A DNA stretch of 54,176 nucleotides from an uncultured bacterium (GTDB taxonomy: Bacteria > Verrucomicrobiota > Kiritimatiellia > RFP12 > UBA1067), in contig CACWVU010000040.1 of NCBI GenBank assembly GCA_902764415.1, positions 1-54,176 of the forward strand. The letters run 5' to 3'. This document shows positions 44,989 to 52,593 of this stretch, in pieces. The notes below the pieces were generated by a model, which saw nothing but the letters and a program-made list of their open reading frames with translations, had not been told where the DNA came from and ran no database searches. The number at the start of each line of letters is the position of its first letter. The first letter of the stretch is position 1. Position numbers and translations under genes: made by a program.

Positions 44989-46080
44989 ATGACCAGAAGG
45001 AGCTTCATCGGACAGGCCGCCGCGGCGGCGGTGTTGGCGGCGCCCGGCTCGCTGCGCGCCGAGGGCGCGGCCGCCGACTGGAAGCCGGCGGCGCGCTGGC
45101 GCGGCTTCAACCTGCTCGGCATGTTCCGCTGCCCGACGGCTGGCCTCGCGCCCGATCCGCGGGTGGACGGCTTCTTCCCAGAATGGGAGTTCCAGGCGCT
45201 CCACGACTGGGGCTTCAACTTCGCCCGGCTGCCAATCGACTACCGCATCCTCGTCAGGGGCGACAGCTGGACCAACCTCGCCGAAGGCCAGATGGCGAAG
45301 GTCGACGAGGCGGTTGAGTTCGGGCGCAGATACGGAATCCACGTCCAGGTGGCACTCCACCGCATCCCCGGCTACTGCATCCTCGACGAGACCGAGGCGT
45401 TCCCGCTCGGCACCAGCCCGATGGCGCAGACCGCCGCGTGCGAGATGTGGGCGGCGCTCGCGAAGCGCTGGAAGGGGGTGCCGAACGAGGTCCTCTCCTT
45501 CAACCTCTTCAACGAGCCGACGCGTCACACGGCCGGAGCCGACTACCTGCCGCTCTGCCGCAAGCTCATCAAGGCTATCCGCGACGTCGACCCCGCGCGC
45601 TTCATCATGGTGGACGGCAACGAGTGCGCGGCCGAGCCGGTGCCGGGGCTCTACGCCGTGCCGTCGCTCGGCCAGGCCTTCCGCGGCTACACCCCGCACG
45701 TCGTCACCCATTTCGGGGCTGACTTCATCAAGGGTCTCCCGAAGGAGCCGCCCACCTGGCCGCTCGCGGACGGCTACGGCCCCGCCTGGGCGTGCTGCTC
45801 GCCGGAGGCCACCGTCGCCAAGTACCAGAGCGCGCTCGACGCGGGCGAGTTCTGCATGGTCGGCGAATTCGGTTGCCGCGCCTCCACGCCGCACGCCGTC
45901 GCCCTTGCCTGGATGGAGCACTGCCTCCGGCTATGGCAGTCGAAGAACCTCGGCTGGGCGCTCTGGAACCTGAAGGGAGTCTTCGGCGTCCTCGACTCCG
46001 GCCGCGCCGACGTCGCCTACGAGGACTTCAACGGTCACCAGCTCGACCGCAAGATGCTCGACCTCCTCCAGCGCTACTGA
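44989..46080 (+). CDS. Glycoside hydrolase family 5 (cellulase-like), Tat-exported
   Basis: A 363-residue GH5-type (beta/alpha)8 enzyme. The N-terminus MTRRSFIGQAAAAAVLAAPG carries a twin-arginine motif (RR at 3-4) followed by a hydrophobic stretch, so it is likely exported folded by Tat. The acid/base Glu is in FNLFNEPTRH and the nucleophile Glu in FCMVGEFGC, with HxxH-like and WLRxP-like barrel elements between (ARLPIDYRIL). A glucan or mannan is a plausible substrate but is not determined. There is no clear ribosome site before ATG 44989; an in-frame ATG at 44956 is possible but would put the Tat motif 11 residues in. It is the last gene before heptamer element 3. Confidence 0.85.
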   Translation: MTRRSFIGQAAAAAVLAAPGSLRAEGAAADWKPAARWRGFNLLGMFRCPTAGLAPDPRVDGFFPEWEFQALHDWGFNFARLPIDYRILVRGDSWTNLAEGQMAKVDEAVEFGRRYGIHVQVALHRIPGYCILDETEAFPLGTSPMAQTAACEMWAALAKRWKGVPNEVLSFNLFNEPTRHTAGADYLPLCRKLIKAIRDVDPARFIMVDGNECAAEPVPGLYAVPSLGQAFRGYTPHVVTHFGADFIKGLPKEPPTWPLADGYGPAWACCSPEATVAKYQSALDAGEFCMVGEFGCRASTPHAVALAWMEHCLRLWQSKNLGWALWNLKGVFGVLDSGRADVAYEDFNGHQLDRKMLDLLQRY

Positions 46081-46100
46081 TCCTCCGCCGCTGACGCGGC

Positions 46101-46238
46101 GGAAGTGGGCCAGTGTCCAGCAGCCAGTAACCAGCAACCAACAACCAGCAACCAGTAACCAGCAGCCAGCAGCCACTGTCCGCTGACCACTGTCCGCTGG
46201 CTGTTGATCACTGCCTCACTTCCAACGCCACGCGTTGG
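46101..46238. repeat. Heptamer element 3
   Basis: Preceded by GCTGACGCGGC, the element opens with GGAAGTGGGCCAGTG (46101), runs through about 15 degenerate heptamers (CAGTGTC, CAGCAGC, CAGTAAC, CAGCAAC, CAACAAC, then CACTGTC, CGCTGAC and similar), and ends CACTGCCTCACTTCC (46223). CCAACGC-CAC-GCGTTGG follows (46222-46238). It lies 20 bp after the GH5 stop and in front of the lipopeptide promoter. Confidence 0.8.
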
Positions 46239-46261
46239 TCTTCGCCGCAAGCCAAGAAATA

Positions 46262-46270
46262 TGCTATAAT
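46262..46270 (+). promoter_or_regulatory. Extended -10 promoter of the lipopeptide/radical-SAM unit
   Basis: TGC-TATAAT at 46262-46270; the ATG is 35 nt downstream with AAGGAGG at 46290-46296. No -35 box is evident. Confidence 0.6.
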
Positions 46271-46304
46271 ACCCGCCGTTAACAGCAGAAGGAGGGCGTA
46301 GCAA

Positions 46305-46667
46305 ATGAAACTGTCGAAGAAGAGCGCGGCAATTCAGCGGGCCATACACGATGCCCTTGCGTCTGGCAAGGCGCTGGGCGGGCTGCTCGTCGGCTTTGCG
46401 GCCACCGTCGCGGGCTGCGGCGAACGCCACACGCCCGCGAACACGATGGGGAAGTATCCCTCCCCGTATTATCAGGAGAATGCCACAAACGAGAATACGG
46501 AGGTGTTTGCCACCGACGGTGAACCATTGTCATTACCCCCAGTGCCAGGAGAGCCGCCGCTAATGCAGGAGCCCCCCCAAACCAACGCCGCTAGCGAGGC
46601 GCAAGGCAAGGGTTTTGCCCTTAGAGGCAAGCCGCTGCCTATAAAGCATCCCGAGCCGCAGAAGTAG
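46305..46667 (+). CDS. Lipoprotein-like peptide paired with a radical SAM protein
   Basis: A 120-residue protein of unknown function. Residues 1-24 are a basic, helical leader (MKLSKKSAAIQRAIHDALAS). At 24-38, ALGGLLVGFAATVAGC combines a double-glycine-like site (G25-G26) with a lipobox (VAGC, Cys 38 the only cysteine). The remaining 82 residues are polar, then proline/glycine-rich with recurrent GEP (DGEPLSLPPVPGEPP), ending in a basic RGKPLPIKHPEPQK tail. There is no folded domain in sight. A radical-SAM gene starts 7 bp after its stop. The arrangement (small leader-bearing protein + radical SAM) is that of RiPP precursor/maturase pairs, but here the precursor looks lipidated. The function is inferred only from arrangement. 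Strong ribosome site AAGGAGG. Confidence 0.65.
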   Translation: MKLSKKSAAIQRAIHDALASGKALGGLLVGFAATVAGCGERHTPANTMGKYPSPYYQENATNENTEVFATDGEPLSLPPVPGEPPLMQEPPQTNAASEAQGKGFALRGKPLPIKHPEPQK

Positions 46668-46674
46668 TCGGTCC

Positions 46675-47490
46675 GTGCGCTATCCCCGCCACATGACGCT
46701 GGAGCTGACGGCGAAGTGCAACTTCCGCTGTCCGTACTGCTACTGCGTATGGCACGAATACCCCGCGCTCGCGAAGCCCGAGCTTGATTTAGACCAGTGG
46801 AAAGCGGTCCTGGACCAATGCGCGGCGGATGGCGTCGATGACATCCTCTTCACCGGCGGCGAGGCGCTGCTGCGGAGCGACCTGTTCGCGATCCTCGACC
46901 ACGCCCGCCGCATTCTGCCGCGGGCGCGTCTCTCGCTCTTCACCAATGCAAGCCGCCTTGACGAAACGCTGATCAAGCGGTTCCGCCGCCGGAAGGTCCA
47001 TCTCGCGACGTCGCTCCAGGGGCTCAGGACCTACGGCGCGATGACGGGGACGCGCAGGAGCTACCGGCGGCTTCTCGCCGTCGTCGCCAGGGCGTCCGAG
47101 CTGAAGTGGCCGATCGCCGTCTCGATTACGGTAACGAAGGCGAACCTGCACGAGGCGGCGGACATGTTCGTCGCCGCGGCGCTTTCCGGCGCGAAAACGA
47201 TCCAGATCGGCCCCGTGATCCTCGGCGGACGCGCCGCGGCGAATCAGGAGCTGATGGTTTCCCGCGACGAGTGGGAGGCGGTGAAGCGCGGCATCCGCGC
47301 CTTGCCCGATGCGCGCGTCCCCTACACGTTCTGCGACGAGTTCATCTGCTCCTGCCGCGCCGACACGCCCGCGCCGCTGCTCGAGAAGTGGGAAGAGAAG
47401 GACCGCAAGCCCTGCCCGGCGGGCAAGTCCTTTGGCGTCCTCGGCCCCAACGGCCTCTACCGCACCTGCCTTCACTCGTTGCCTCGCTGA
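46675..47490 (+). CDS. Radical SAM protein with C-terminal SPASM-like cysteines
   Basis: A 271-residue radical SAM enzyme. The cluster motif is C15-N-F-R-C19-P-Y-C22 (CxxxCxxC), followed by the ILFTGGEALLRSD GGE motif binding SAM. The C-terminal tail has five cysteines (C220, C225, C227, C247, C265), a SPASM/twitch-like pattern typical of peptide-modifying members. The GTG at 46675 is used because MRYPRHMTLELTAKCNFRC fits the normal N-terminus; ATG 46693 is the alternative. No clear ribosome site is seen, which fits coupling to the lipopeptide gene 7 bp upstream. Its stop TGA is contained in the left flank of heptamer element 4. The neighbouring 120-residue protein is the natural candidate substrate. 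Confidence 0.85.
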   Translation: MRYPRHMTLELTAKCNFRCPYCYCVWHEYPALAKPELDLDQWKAVLDQCAADGVDDILFTGGEALLRSDLFAILDHARRILPRARLSLFTNASRLDETLIKRFRRRKVHLATSLQGLRTYGAMTGTRRSYRRLLAVVARASELKWPIAVSITVTKANLHEAADMFVAAALSGAKTIQIGPVILGGRAAANQELMVSRDEWEAVKRGIRALPDARVPYTFCDEFICSCRADTPAPLLEKWEEKDRKPCPAGKSFGVLGPNGLYRTCLHSLPR

Positions 47491-47496
47491 CGCGTC

Positions 47497-47662
47497 GGAA
47501 GCGGTTCAGTGTTCAGCAACCAGTAACCAGCAGCCAACAACCAGCAGCCAGTATCCAGTAACCAGCAACCAACAACCAGTAATGAGGATGAACCGTCCTT
47601 ATTCCACTGACCGCTGACCGCTGGCTGCTGATCACTGAATCACTTTCAACGCCCCGCGTTGG
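47497..47662. repeat. Heptamer element 4
   Basis: GGAAGCGGTTCAGTG (47497) opens a run of heptamers (CAGCAAC, CAGTAAC, CAGCAGC, CAACAAC, CAGTATC and similar). It ends TCACTGAATCACTTTC (47647) with CAACGC-CCC-GCGTTGG after it. The left flank GCTGACGCGTCGG supplies the stop codon of the radical SAM gene. Orientation and ends match element 3. Confidence 0.8.
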
Positions 47663-47795
47663 TCCCCGCTCCCCGCTGAGCCGCGCCTAACACCTCTCCT
47701 CCAACCGTCACCGCGTGGGCGACGCCCTTGACCGTGACCGTCGCGTCCGTGCCGGAATCGCACATCAGGTCATCGCTCGGCGCCGGATTGCTGAC
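47646..47795 (-). pseudogene. Possible gene remnant
   Basis: On the minus strand 49 open codons (VSNPAPSDDLMCDSGTDATV, continuing TVKGVAHAVTVGGEVLG) between a stop at 47796-47798 and a TGA in the end of heptamer element 4 read like a normal protein fragment, but no start codon or ribosome site is evident. It may be the tail of a gene cut by the element. In the rest of 47663-47845 I see nothing else. Confidence 0.25.
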
Positions 47796-47804
47796 CTATT
47801 TTGC

Positions 47805-47854
47805 ATATTTCCCCAAATGTGCAAAATGTAGATTAGGGGAAATTTTGGTATAAT
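47805..47854 (+). promoter_or_regulatory. Extended -10 promoter with inverted repeat upstream
   Basis: TGG-TATAAT at 47846-47854. Just upstream ATTTCCCC and GGGGAAAT form an 8-bp inverted repeat about 21 nt apart, with TTTTGCA/TGCAAAA nested at its outer side, a candidate operator covering the -35 region. Confidence 0.5.
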
Positions 47855-47881
47855 ACGCGGCAAAGCGAAAGGAGAAACGAC

Positions 47882-48091
47882 ATGGCTAAACTGATTCTGA
47901 AGCGAGTGCTGCCGTCCGTCATCGGACTGGCGCTGGTGATCCTGGGCGCGATGTGGCTCTACGGGTATGTTGGCGTGAAGGCCGGCTGGATCGGGCCGAC
48001 GGAGGTGCCGCAGCTCAACTCCGTGTCGCAGAGCGGCGCGGACGCAGCAGGCGGGGTGGCCGCGGCGACCAAGGCCAAGCTCGGCCTCTAG
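47882..48091 (+). CDS. Small single-pass membrane protein
   Basis: A 69-residue protein with one membrane helix (VLPSVIGLALVILGAMWLYGYV, about 10-31) and a short polar, Ala/Gly-rich tail outside. AAAGGAG lies 7 nt before ATG 47882 and an extended -10 box 28 nt before that. No family is recognised. It stands alone between the radical SAM unit and the convergent pyrophosphatase gene. Confidence 0.7.
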   Translation: MAKLILKRVLPSVIGLALVILGAMWLYGYVGVKAGWIGPTEVPQLNSVSQSGADAAGGVAAATKAKLGL

Positions 48092-48112
48092 GATTGTAAA
48101 AGTGAGAATTTA

Positions 48113-48138
48113 GGTCTGACCTATTATATCACCAGACC
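48113..48138. terminator. Hairpin between convergent genes
   Basis: GGTCTG (48113-48118) and CAGACC (48133-48138) with a 14-nt AT-rich loop lie in the 63-bp gap between the small membrane protein and the pyrophosphatase gene. The stem is short and no T tract follows, so termination is only suggested. Confidence 0.35.
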
Positions 48139-48154
48139 GAAGGGCATCCAAATA

Positions 48155-49453
48155 TTATGCGAGGGCCGCAAGTACTTCGGGGAGAAGCTGCTTCTTGCGC
48201 GAGAGCACGCCGGGCATCAGCAGGACGTCCGACTCGGCGCGGCGGTACGGAAGCGCGCGCCTCACCGCCTCGTCGCCCTTGAAGAGAAGCACGGAGTTGC
48301 CGCGCACCGGATCGGTCACCATGAGCGCCGCGAAGTCGAGGTCGTTCGCCTTTATCGTCCGCTCAAGCGCCGCGGCGAGTTCCGCCGCATGGCGGTGGAA
48401 GACGGCGAGGTGCGACTCCTCTATCTGCGCGAGGATGAACTTGCGGCCGCTTTCGGAGTAGAGCTTCGCGTCGGCTGCCACCGCCTCGTCGGCAGACATC
48501 GACGTGAGCGGAGAGGCGACGGACATCAGCCCCTCCATTATCGACGCGGCGGATTCGCCGCAGAGCTTCTCGAGCCACGCGCACATCGCGCGGTCGTCGT
48601 CGGTCGTGGTCGGCGACTGGAAAAGGAGCGTGTCGGAGACTATGCCGGCGATGAGGACTCCCGCGACTTCCTTCGTCGGCCGCTCGCCAGCGCCGCGGAA
48701 CATCCGCGCGACGAGCGTGCAGGTCGAGCCCACGACGTCCGCCGTGTACTTGATCGGGTCCTTCGTCGCGGCAAACGAAATCCGGTGGTGGTCGACGACT
48801 TCAACTACGGGGATCTCCTCAAGGCCCGGGATGCCCTGCTCCGTCTCGTTGTGGTCGACGAGTATCATCCTCGCCGGCGGCGGCTCCGCGAACGCGCGCT
48901 TGAGGACGGTGCCGACGAGGACTCCCTTGTCGTCCACCACGGGGAAGTGGTTGTGCGCGTTGTGGACCGCGGCGGTGCGTATGTCGTGGACGCGGTCGTT
49001 TTCGGAGAGGACCTGGCTGCATTGGTGAAGCGGGGCCTTGCCCACCGGAATCGAGAGGTCCGCCTTTTCGATGAAGAGCGAAAGGAGCTTCGCCGGCGAT
49101 AGCATCCCGACGAACTTTCCGGCCGCGTCCTTCACCGGAAGCGACGACTCGCCCGACTCCTCGAGCTTCCTTAGCGCGTCGACGAGCGAGAGCCCCGCGT
49201 CGATCATGGGAACGGACGAGTCGACGAGGTCCCTGACGCGCACGTAGACGTCGCGCTTCGGCCTTACGCCCTTGAGGTGGAAGTGCTCGAACACCCACTT
49301 TGCGCGCGGCGGCAGACGCCCGGCGCATATCGCCTCGACGTTGCTCATTCCAGTGCGGCGCCGCAGGTCGGCGAGCGCATACGCGCTCATGACCGAATCG
49401 ACGTCAGGATTCCTGTGTCCGCAGACGTATGTCTTGATTGAAGAGTGTTCCAT
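48155..49453 (-). CDS. Manganese-dependent inorganic pyrophosphatase with CBS domains
   Basis: A 432-residue family II (DHH) pyrophosphatase, hydrolysing PPi with Mn2+/Co2+. The N-terminal metal motif GHRNPDVDSVMSAYALADL, a pair of CBS domains with DRTGG-like insertion (about 65-205) for nucleotide regulation, the DHNE and VVDHHRI DHH motifs, and the C-terminal DHHA2 domain (SLTS ... RGNSVLLFKGDEAVRRAL) are present. Such CBS-PPases are inhibited by AMP/ADP and activated by ApnA in studied members. The start at ATG 49453 is chosen because the longer in-frame ATG at 49483 abuts the -10 box and would not be in the transcript. Confidence 0.92.
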   Translation of the reverse strand: MEHSSIKTYVCGHRNPDVDSVMSAYALADLRRRTGMSNVEAICAGRLPPRAKWVFEHFHLKGVRPKRDVYVRVRDLVDSSVPMIDAGLSLVDALRKLEESGESSLPVKDAAGKFVGMLSPAKLLSLFIEKADLSIPVGKAPLHQCSQVLSENDRVHDIRTAAVHNAHNHFPVVDDKGVLVGTVLKRAFAEPPPARMILVDHNETEQGIPGLEEIPVVEVVDHHRISFAATKDPIKYTADVVGSTCTLVARMFRGAGERPTKEVAGVLIAGIVSDTLLFQSPTTTDDDRAMCAWLEKLCGESAASIMEGLMSVASPLTSMSADEAVAADAKLYSESGRKFILAQIEESHLAVFHRHAAELAAALERTIKANDLDFAALMVTDPVRGNSVLLFKGDEAVRRALPYRRAESDVLLMPGVLSRKKQLLPEVLAALA

Positions 49454-49483
49454 TTTCCGTGTTCCGTTTCTCGTGTGCTGCAT

Positions 49484-49492
49484 ATTATACCA
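49484..49492 (-). promoter_or_regulatory. Extended -10 promoter of the pyrophosphatase gene
   Basis: On the minus strand TGG-TATAAT reads 49492-49484. Transcription would start at about 49477, giving a leader of about 24 nt before ATG 49453. Confidence 0.6.
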
Positions 49493-49583
49493 AAACGCGC
49501 CGCGGCGGATTTGCCTCGCGCGAAGTTCGCGAAGTCCGCAAAGTGGTTTGGGAATTGCACTTAACCAGCGGAAATCTCACGCA

Positions 49584-49622
49584 TTGCGCGTGGAGACGAG
49601 ATTTGCTATACTACTCAAATCT
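49584..49622 (+). promoter_or_regulatory. Promoter with -10 box inside an inverted repeat
   Basis: TTGCGC (49584-49589), 17 bp, then extended TGC-TATACT (49604-49612). AGATTTG (49599-49605) and CAAATCT (49616-49622) are exact inverse copies on either side of the TATACT. It could be an operator or form a 5' hairpin in the mRNA. The leader to the next start is about 125 nt, and the rest of 49623-49743 holds no recognised feature. Confidence 0.5.
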
Positions 49623-49743
49623 GCCTGTGAAAGGGCTGAGAATTCTCATTTATTGGAATCAACTGTGTGGACGCGGGATGGGGTGCGAAGATGTAACCTA
49701 ATCTCGTGCGGTGGGTATACAATATAAACATGGAGAAGCAAAA

Positions 49744-50622
49744 ATGACAATGACGAAACTGCAAGCAGCCCTCGCGCTGGCGGCGCTGGGGGCGTGGTCG
49801 GCGCTGGCTGCGGCGAATTTTCCCGTGGGGACGCACGTCATCAAGGGCTCGGTGATGGGCTATGACGAGTACGGACGAAACGTGCTCCTGAAGCCAGACA
49901 GCGAGGTCGTGATCCGCGCGGTCAACACGAACGGGCAGATCATCGCCGAGTCGAAGATAATTGAAGCGACTGCGGACGGCATCAATTTCGTTCTGAGAAT
50001 CCCGCTGTCGTCCACGGCGACGGACTCCACCTGCGCCGTCGGCGACAAGCTGAACTGCGTGATGTCCCAGGCGAGCGGAACGCTCATCTCCACCGAGCCC
50101 GTGACCGTCGGCGGAGCGTTGGCGTCCCAGACCGTGATGCTGAAGCTGATCGACGTGAGGCGCTATGTCTCGCAGGACGGCACCGTGACGAACGAGGTCG
50201 CACAGACGTACGTCGACGGGATCGAGTGGTGGATGGAAGACGAGGAGGAGTACAGCGGGAAGAGTTACGACCCGTTCGCCGACTACGATGGCGACGGCGC
50301 GTCGAACTACGCCGAGTATATCGCGGGCACGGATCCGTTCGATCCCTCCGACTGCCTGAAGGTCAAGGCGTTCTCGTTCGGGAGCGGAATGGCGGAGATT
50401 TCCTTCGAGTACGTCGGTGGGCACGTCTACGGCGTGACGACGACGACGGACCTCACGAATCCCGCGTGGATGCAGCAGAAAGTCCGCACGAGCAAGTCCG
50501 GCGACGAGTATTCGCAGATTGCGCCCTCGGCCGATCCCGCGGACGTCGGCGACATCATAAAGATCTACATGACGCCCGCGACGGAATCGCCGCAGCGTTT
50601 CTTCAAACTGGAGGCGAAGTAG
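49744..50622 (+). CDS. Secreted protein with a thrombospondin type 3-like calcium segment
   Basis: A 292-residue exported protein: Sec signal MTMTKLQAALALAALGAWSALA, then beta-rich sequence. Residues about 180-205 (DPFADYDGDGASNYAEYIAGTDPFDPSD) are a calcium-binding EF-hand/thrombospondin type 3-like segment common in PVC and Bacteroidetes surface proteins. The last 85 residues resemble a compact beta domain. ATG 49744 was chosen: GGAG is 9-12 nt upstream and the signal peptide begins cleanly; a longer frame from 49711 lies on the same strand. It opens a run of secreted proteins separated by octamer arrays. Function unknown. Confidence 0.75.
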   Translation: MTMTKLQAALALAALGAWSALAAANFPVGTHVIKGSVMGYDEYGRNVLLKPDSEVVIRAVNTNGQIIAESKIIEATADGINFVLRIPLSSTATDSTCAVGDKLNCVMSQASGTLISTEPVTVGGALASQTVMLKLIDVRRYVSQDGTVTNEVAQTYVDGIEWWMEDEEEYSGKSYDPFADYDGDGASNYAEYIAGTDPFDPSDCLKVKAFSFGSGMAEISFEYVGGHVYGVTTTTDLTNPAWMQQKVRTSKSGDEYSQIAPSADPADVGDIIKIYMTPATESPQRFFKLEAK

Positions 50623-50623
50623 T

Positions 50624-50687
50624 GTTGAAAGGTTGAAAAGTTGAAAGGTTGAAAGGTTGAAAAGTTGAAAGGTTGAAAGGTTGAAAA
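50624..50687 (+). repeat. Eight GTTGAAAR octamers
   Basis: Eight exact octamers begin 1 bp after the TAG stop of the preceding gene. The last base alternates G, A, G, G, A, G, G, A, giving a 24-bp higher-order period over much of the array. It ends 3 bp before an in-frame ATG at 50691. Confidence 0.9.
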
Positions 50688-50735
50688 GATATGAATTTCA
50701 AGAATCAAACTAAGATATGCAGGGAAGACAAACAC

Positions 50736-52514
50736 ATGAGCTTCGCAGGAAGACTCAATCTTTCAACGGTGGTAGCCGTGGCGGTTGTGCTCGCGGCCAT
50801 GACGACTTCGGCTTCGCACGTGGACCAGACGCTCCAGCTCTCTGCGGGCTGGAACGGGGTCTATCTCGAGGTGACGCCTGACGACGGCGACGAGGCGACG
50901 ACAGGAGACGCCCTGTGCGAGACCGTGTTCGACGCCGCCAACCATGGCGCGGTGACCGCGGTGATGGCGTACGAGAGCGACGCCTACGAGTCGACGCGCC
51001 AGTACAATGACGACGGCTCCGTGATCGAGCAGAAGCCGCTGTCCTACCTGACGTGGATGCGCGAGGACTCGACGGGATCGTCGCTCCGCGCCCTCCGCGG
51101 CGGCATGTGCTACCTCGTCTACGTCGACGGCTCGAAGCTGCCGACCCCGAAGTCCACGCTCTCCCTGACCGTCACCGGCGTGCCGCGCGCGCCGGCGATG
51201 ACCTGGCGCGACACGACAAAGGGCGATTTTGTCAATCTCGTCGGGCTTACGCTTTCCACCACGGACAAGGTGCTGGCGTCGACTTGCTTCAAGGAGGGGC
51301 CGTATGGCAACAAGGGGGTGCTCTACGATGTGAAGGGCACGAACAGCGTGCCGACCTTCAAGAGCTCGTTCATGGGCAATGCCATGATCGTCTCGGGCCG
51401 CGCCTACGGGGCCTCGGCCGAGAGGCCCGGCAGCTGGAACGGCGTGATCGGCTTTGCCAGCGCGGACGAAGTCGTGTTCGGGGTCGATGATTCGCGGGCG
51501 CACCTGTCGGTGAAGAACGACAGCTCCACCAATCGCATATTCCGCTTCACGGTAATGGGTTCGTCCCTGGCCGGCGAGAACTTCCCGCCGGAACTGAAGC
51601 GGCAGCTGTCGCGCACGGATCTCATGGTCGAGCCGGCATGGACGAACTTGACCCAGGGATCGACCTGGGAGGTTGAGATCGCCCCCGGCAAGTCCGTGAC
51701 GGAGGCCTTTTCCATCAACCGTCTCACCATGCCGCAGGACACCGCCTACGGCGCGGTGCTGGTGATCGACGACCTTTCTGGCACGCAGATGCGCGTAAGG
51801 GTGCCGATCATTATCATAAAGACGTCAGAATCCGCCGAGGCGGTGCAGTTCCCCGTCGGGCTCTGGAGTGGATTCATCCAGATGGAGACCGTCTCGAGAC
51901 TTGACGACACCAACCAGATTCCGGTCAAGGCGGGTGGGACGCTCAAGATGAGCGTGATGATGCATGTTGCGCCGGATGGCAAGGTGAAGCTGCTCCAGCG
52001 CGTGGCGGCTGGCGTCGATACCAACGGCATTCCGCGGCTCTTCAGGGAGCTGGAGTCCGTTCCGGCGGAGGTGGAGAACGCCCGCCGGTTCTCGACGGTG
52101 ATGATGAGCATCGACAACCCAGTCGTCGAGAAGACCTCCGGCACGTTCGGCGACAGCCTCGCCTTCGACTGGACGGTCGGGGAGAGGGCTTCGGATAACC
52201 CGTTCCGCCACGCCTGGCACCCGGACCACGACGGCAAGAAGGCGGACTACTCGGGGCCGACGCCGAGCGGCGACGATCTCGCGAACTATGCCGGTATTGT
52301 CAAGCCGGAGCTCTGGAGCATCACCAACCGGATGGAGTTCTCGTGGCGCGAGAACAACGATCCGCACGGGACGATAAACTTCGAGCGGACGCCGACGGAG
52401 ACGACCGCCGGGTTCGTGACGTGGACGGTGGGCGGGCTTACCGCGAAGCAGCCGATCGTGTCGCTGGGCGTATTCGTCCTGCAGCGAGCCATCAAGGCTG
52501 GCGCCTTGGAGTAG
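50736..52514 (+). CDS. Large secreted protein of unknown function
   Basis: A 592-residue exported protein starting at ATG 50736 (MSFAGRLNLSTVVAVAVVLAAM, cleavage near 26-28), with GGGAAG 12 nt upstream. The in-frame ATG at 50691 just after the octamer array would add 15 polar residues in front of the signal peptide and is less likely. The body is beta-rich without recognised domain or active-site motif. LSAGWNGVYLEVTPDD opens it and WSGFIQMETVSRLDDTN, a similar segment, recurs near residue 390, suggesting two related halves. Codons of the signal peptide (AATCTTTCAACG) resemble an inverse octamer unit. Probably a cell-surface or fibre component; function unknown. Confidence 0.75.
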   Translation: MSFAGRLNLSTVVAVAVVLAAMTTSASHVDQTLQLSAGWNGVYLEVTPDDGDEATTGDALCETVFDAANHGAVTAVMAYESDAYESTRQYNDDGSVIEQKPLSYLTWMREDSTGSSLRALRGGMCYLVYVDGSKLPTPKSTLSLTVTGVPRAPAMTWRDTTKGDFVNLVGLTLSTTDKVLASTCFKEGPYGNKGVLYDVKGTNSVPTFKSSFMGNAMIVSGRAYGASAERPGSWNGVIGFASADEVVFGVDDSRAHLSVKNDSSTNRIFRFTVMGSSLAGENFPPELKRQLSRTDLMVEPAWTNLTQGSTWEVEIAPGKSVTEAFSINRLTMPQDTAYGAVLVIDDLSGTQMRVRVPIIIIKTSESAEAVQFPVGLWSGFIQMETVSRLDDTNQIPVKAGGTLKMSVMMHVAPDGKVKLLQRVAAGVDTNGIPRLFRELESVPAEVENARRFSTVMMSIDNPVVEKTSGTFGDSLAFDWTVGERASDNPFRHAWHPDHDGKKADYSGPTPSGDDLANYAGIVKPELWSITNRMEFSWRENNDPHGTINFERTPTETTAGFVTWTVGGLTAKQPIVSLGVFVLQRAIKAGALE

Positions 52515-52552
52515 AAAGGTTGAAAGGTTGAAAAGTTGAATAGTTGAAAAGT
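52511..52552 (+). repeat. Octamer array containing the stop codon and left arm of a 26-bp inverted repeat
   Basis: Five units from 52511: GTAGAAAG (its TAG is the stop of the preceding gene), GTTGAAAG, GTTGAAAA, GTTGAATA, GTTGAAAA. Positions 52527-52552 are repeated exactly, inverted, at 52642-52667, including the unusual GTTGAATA unit. Confidence 0.9.
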
Positions 52553-52593
52553 AAGGAATCGCAATAACTCATTTAAAAAAGGAAGACAACGCA

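Noticed and set aside
42295..45921. 1208-codon minus-strand frame over recO to GH5
   Set aside because: It crosses several recognised + strand genes and has shadow composition; its KGQKGRKG stretch is only the nonamer array read backwards.
46101..47662. CRISPR array in the heptamer elements
   Set aside because: Repeat units are 7 bp with no spacers and no cas genes lie nearby.
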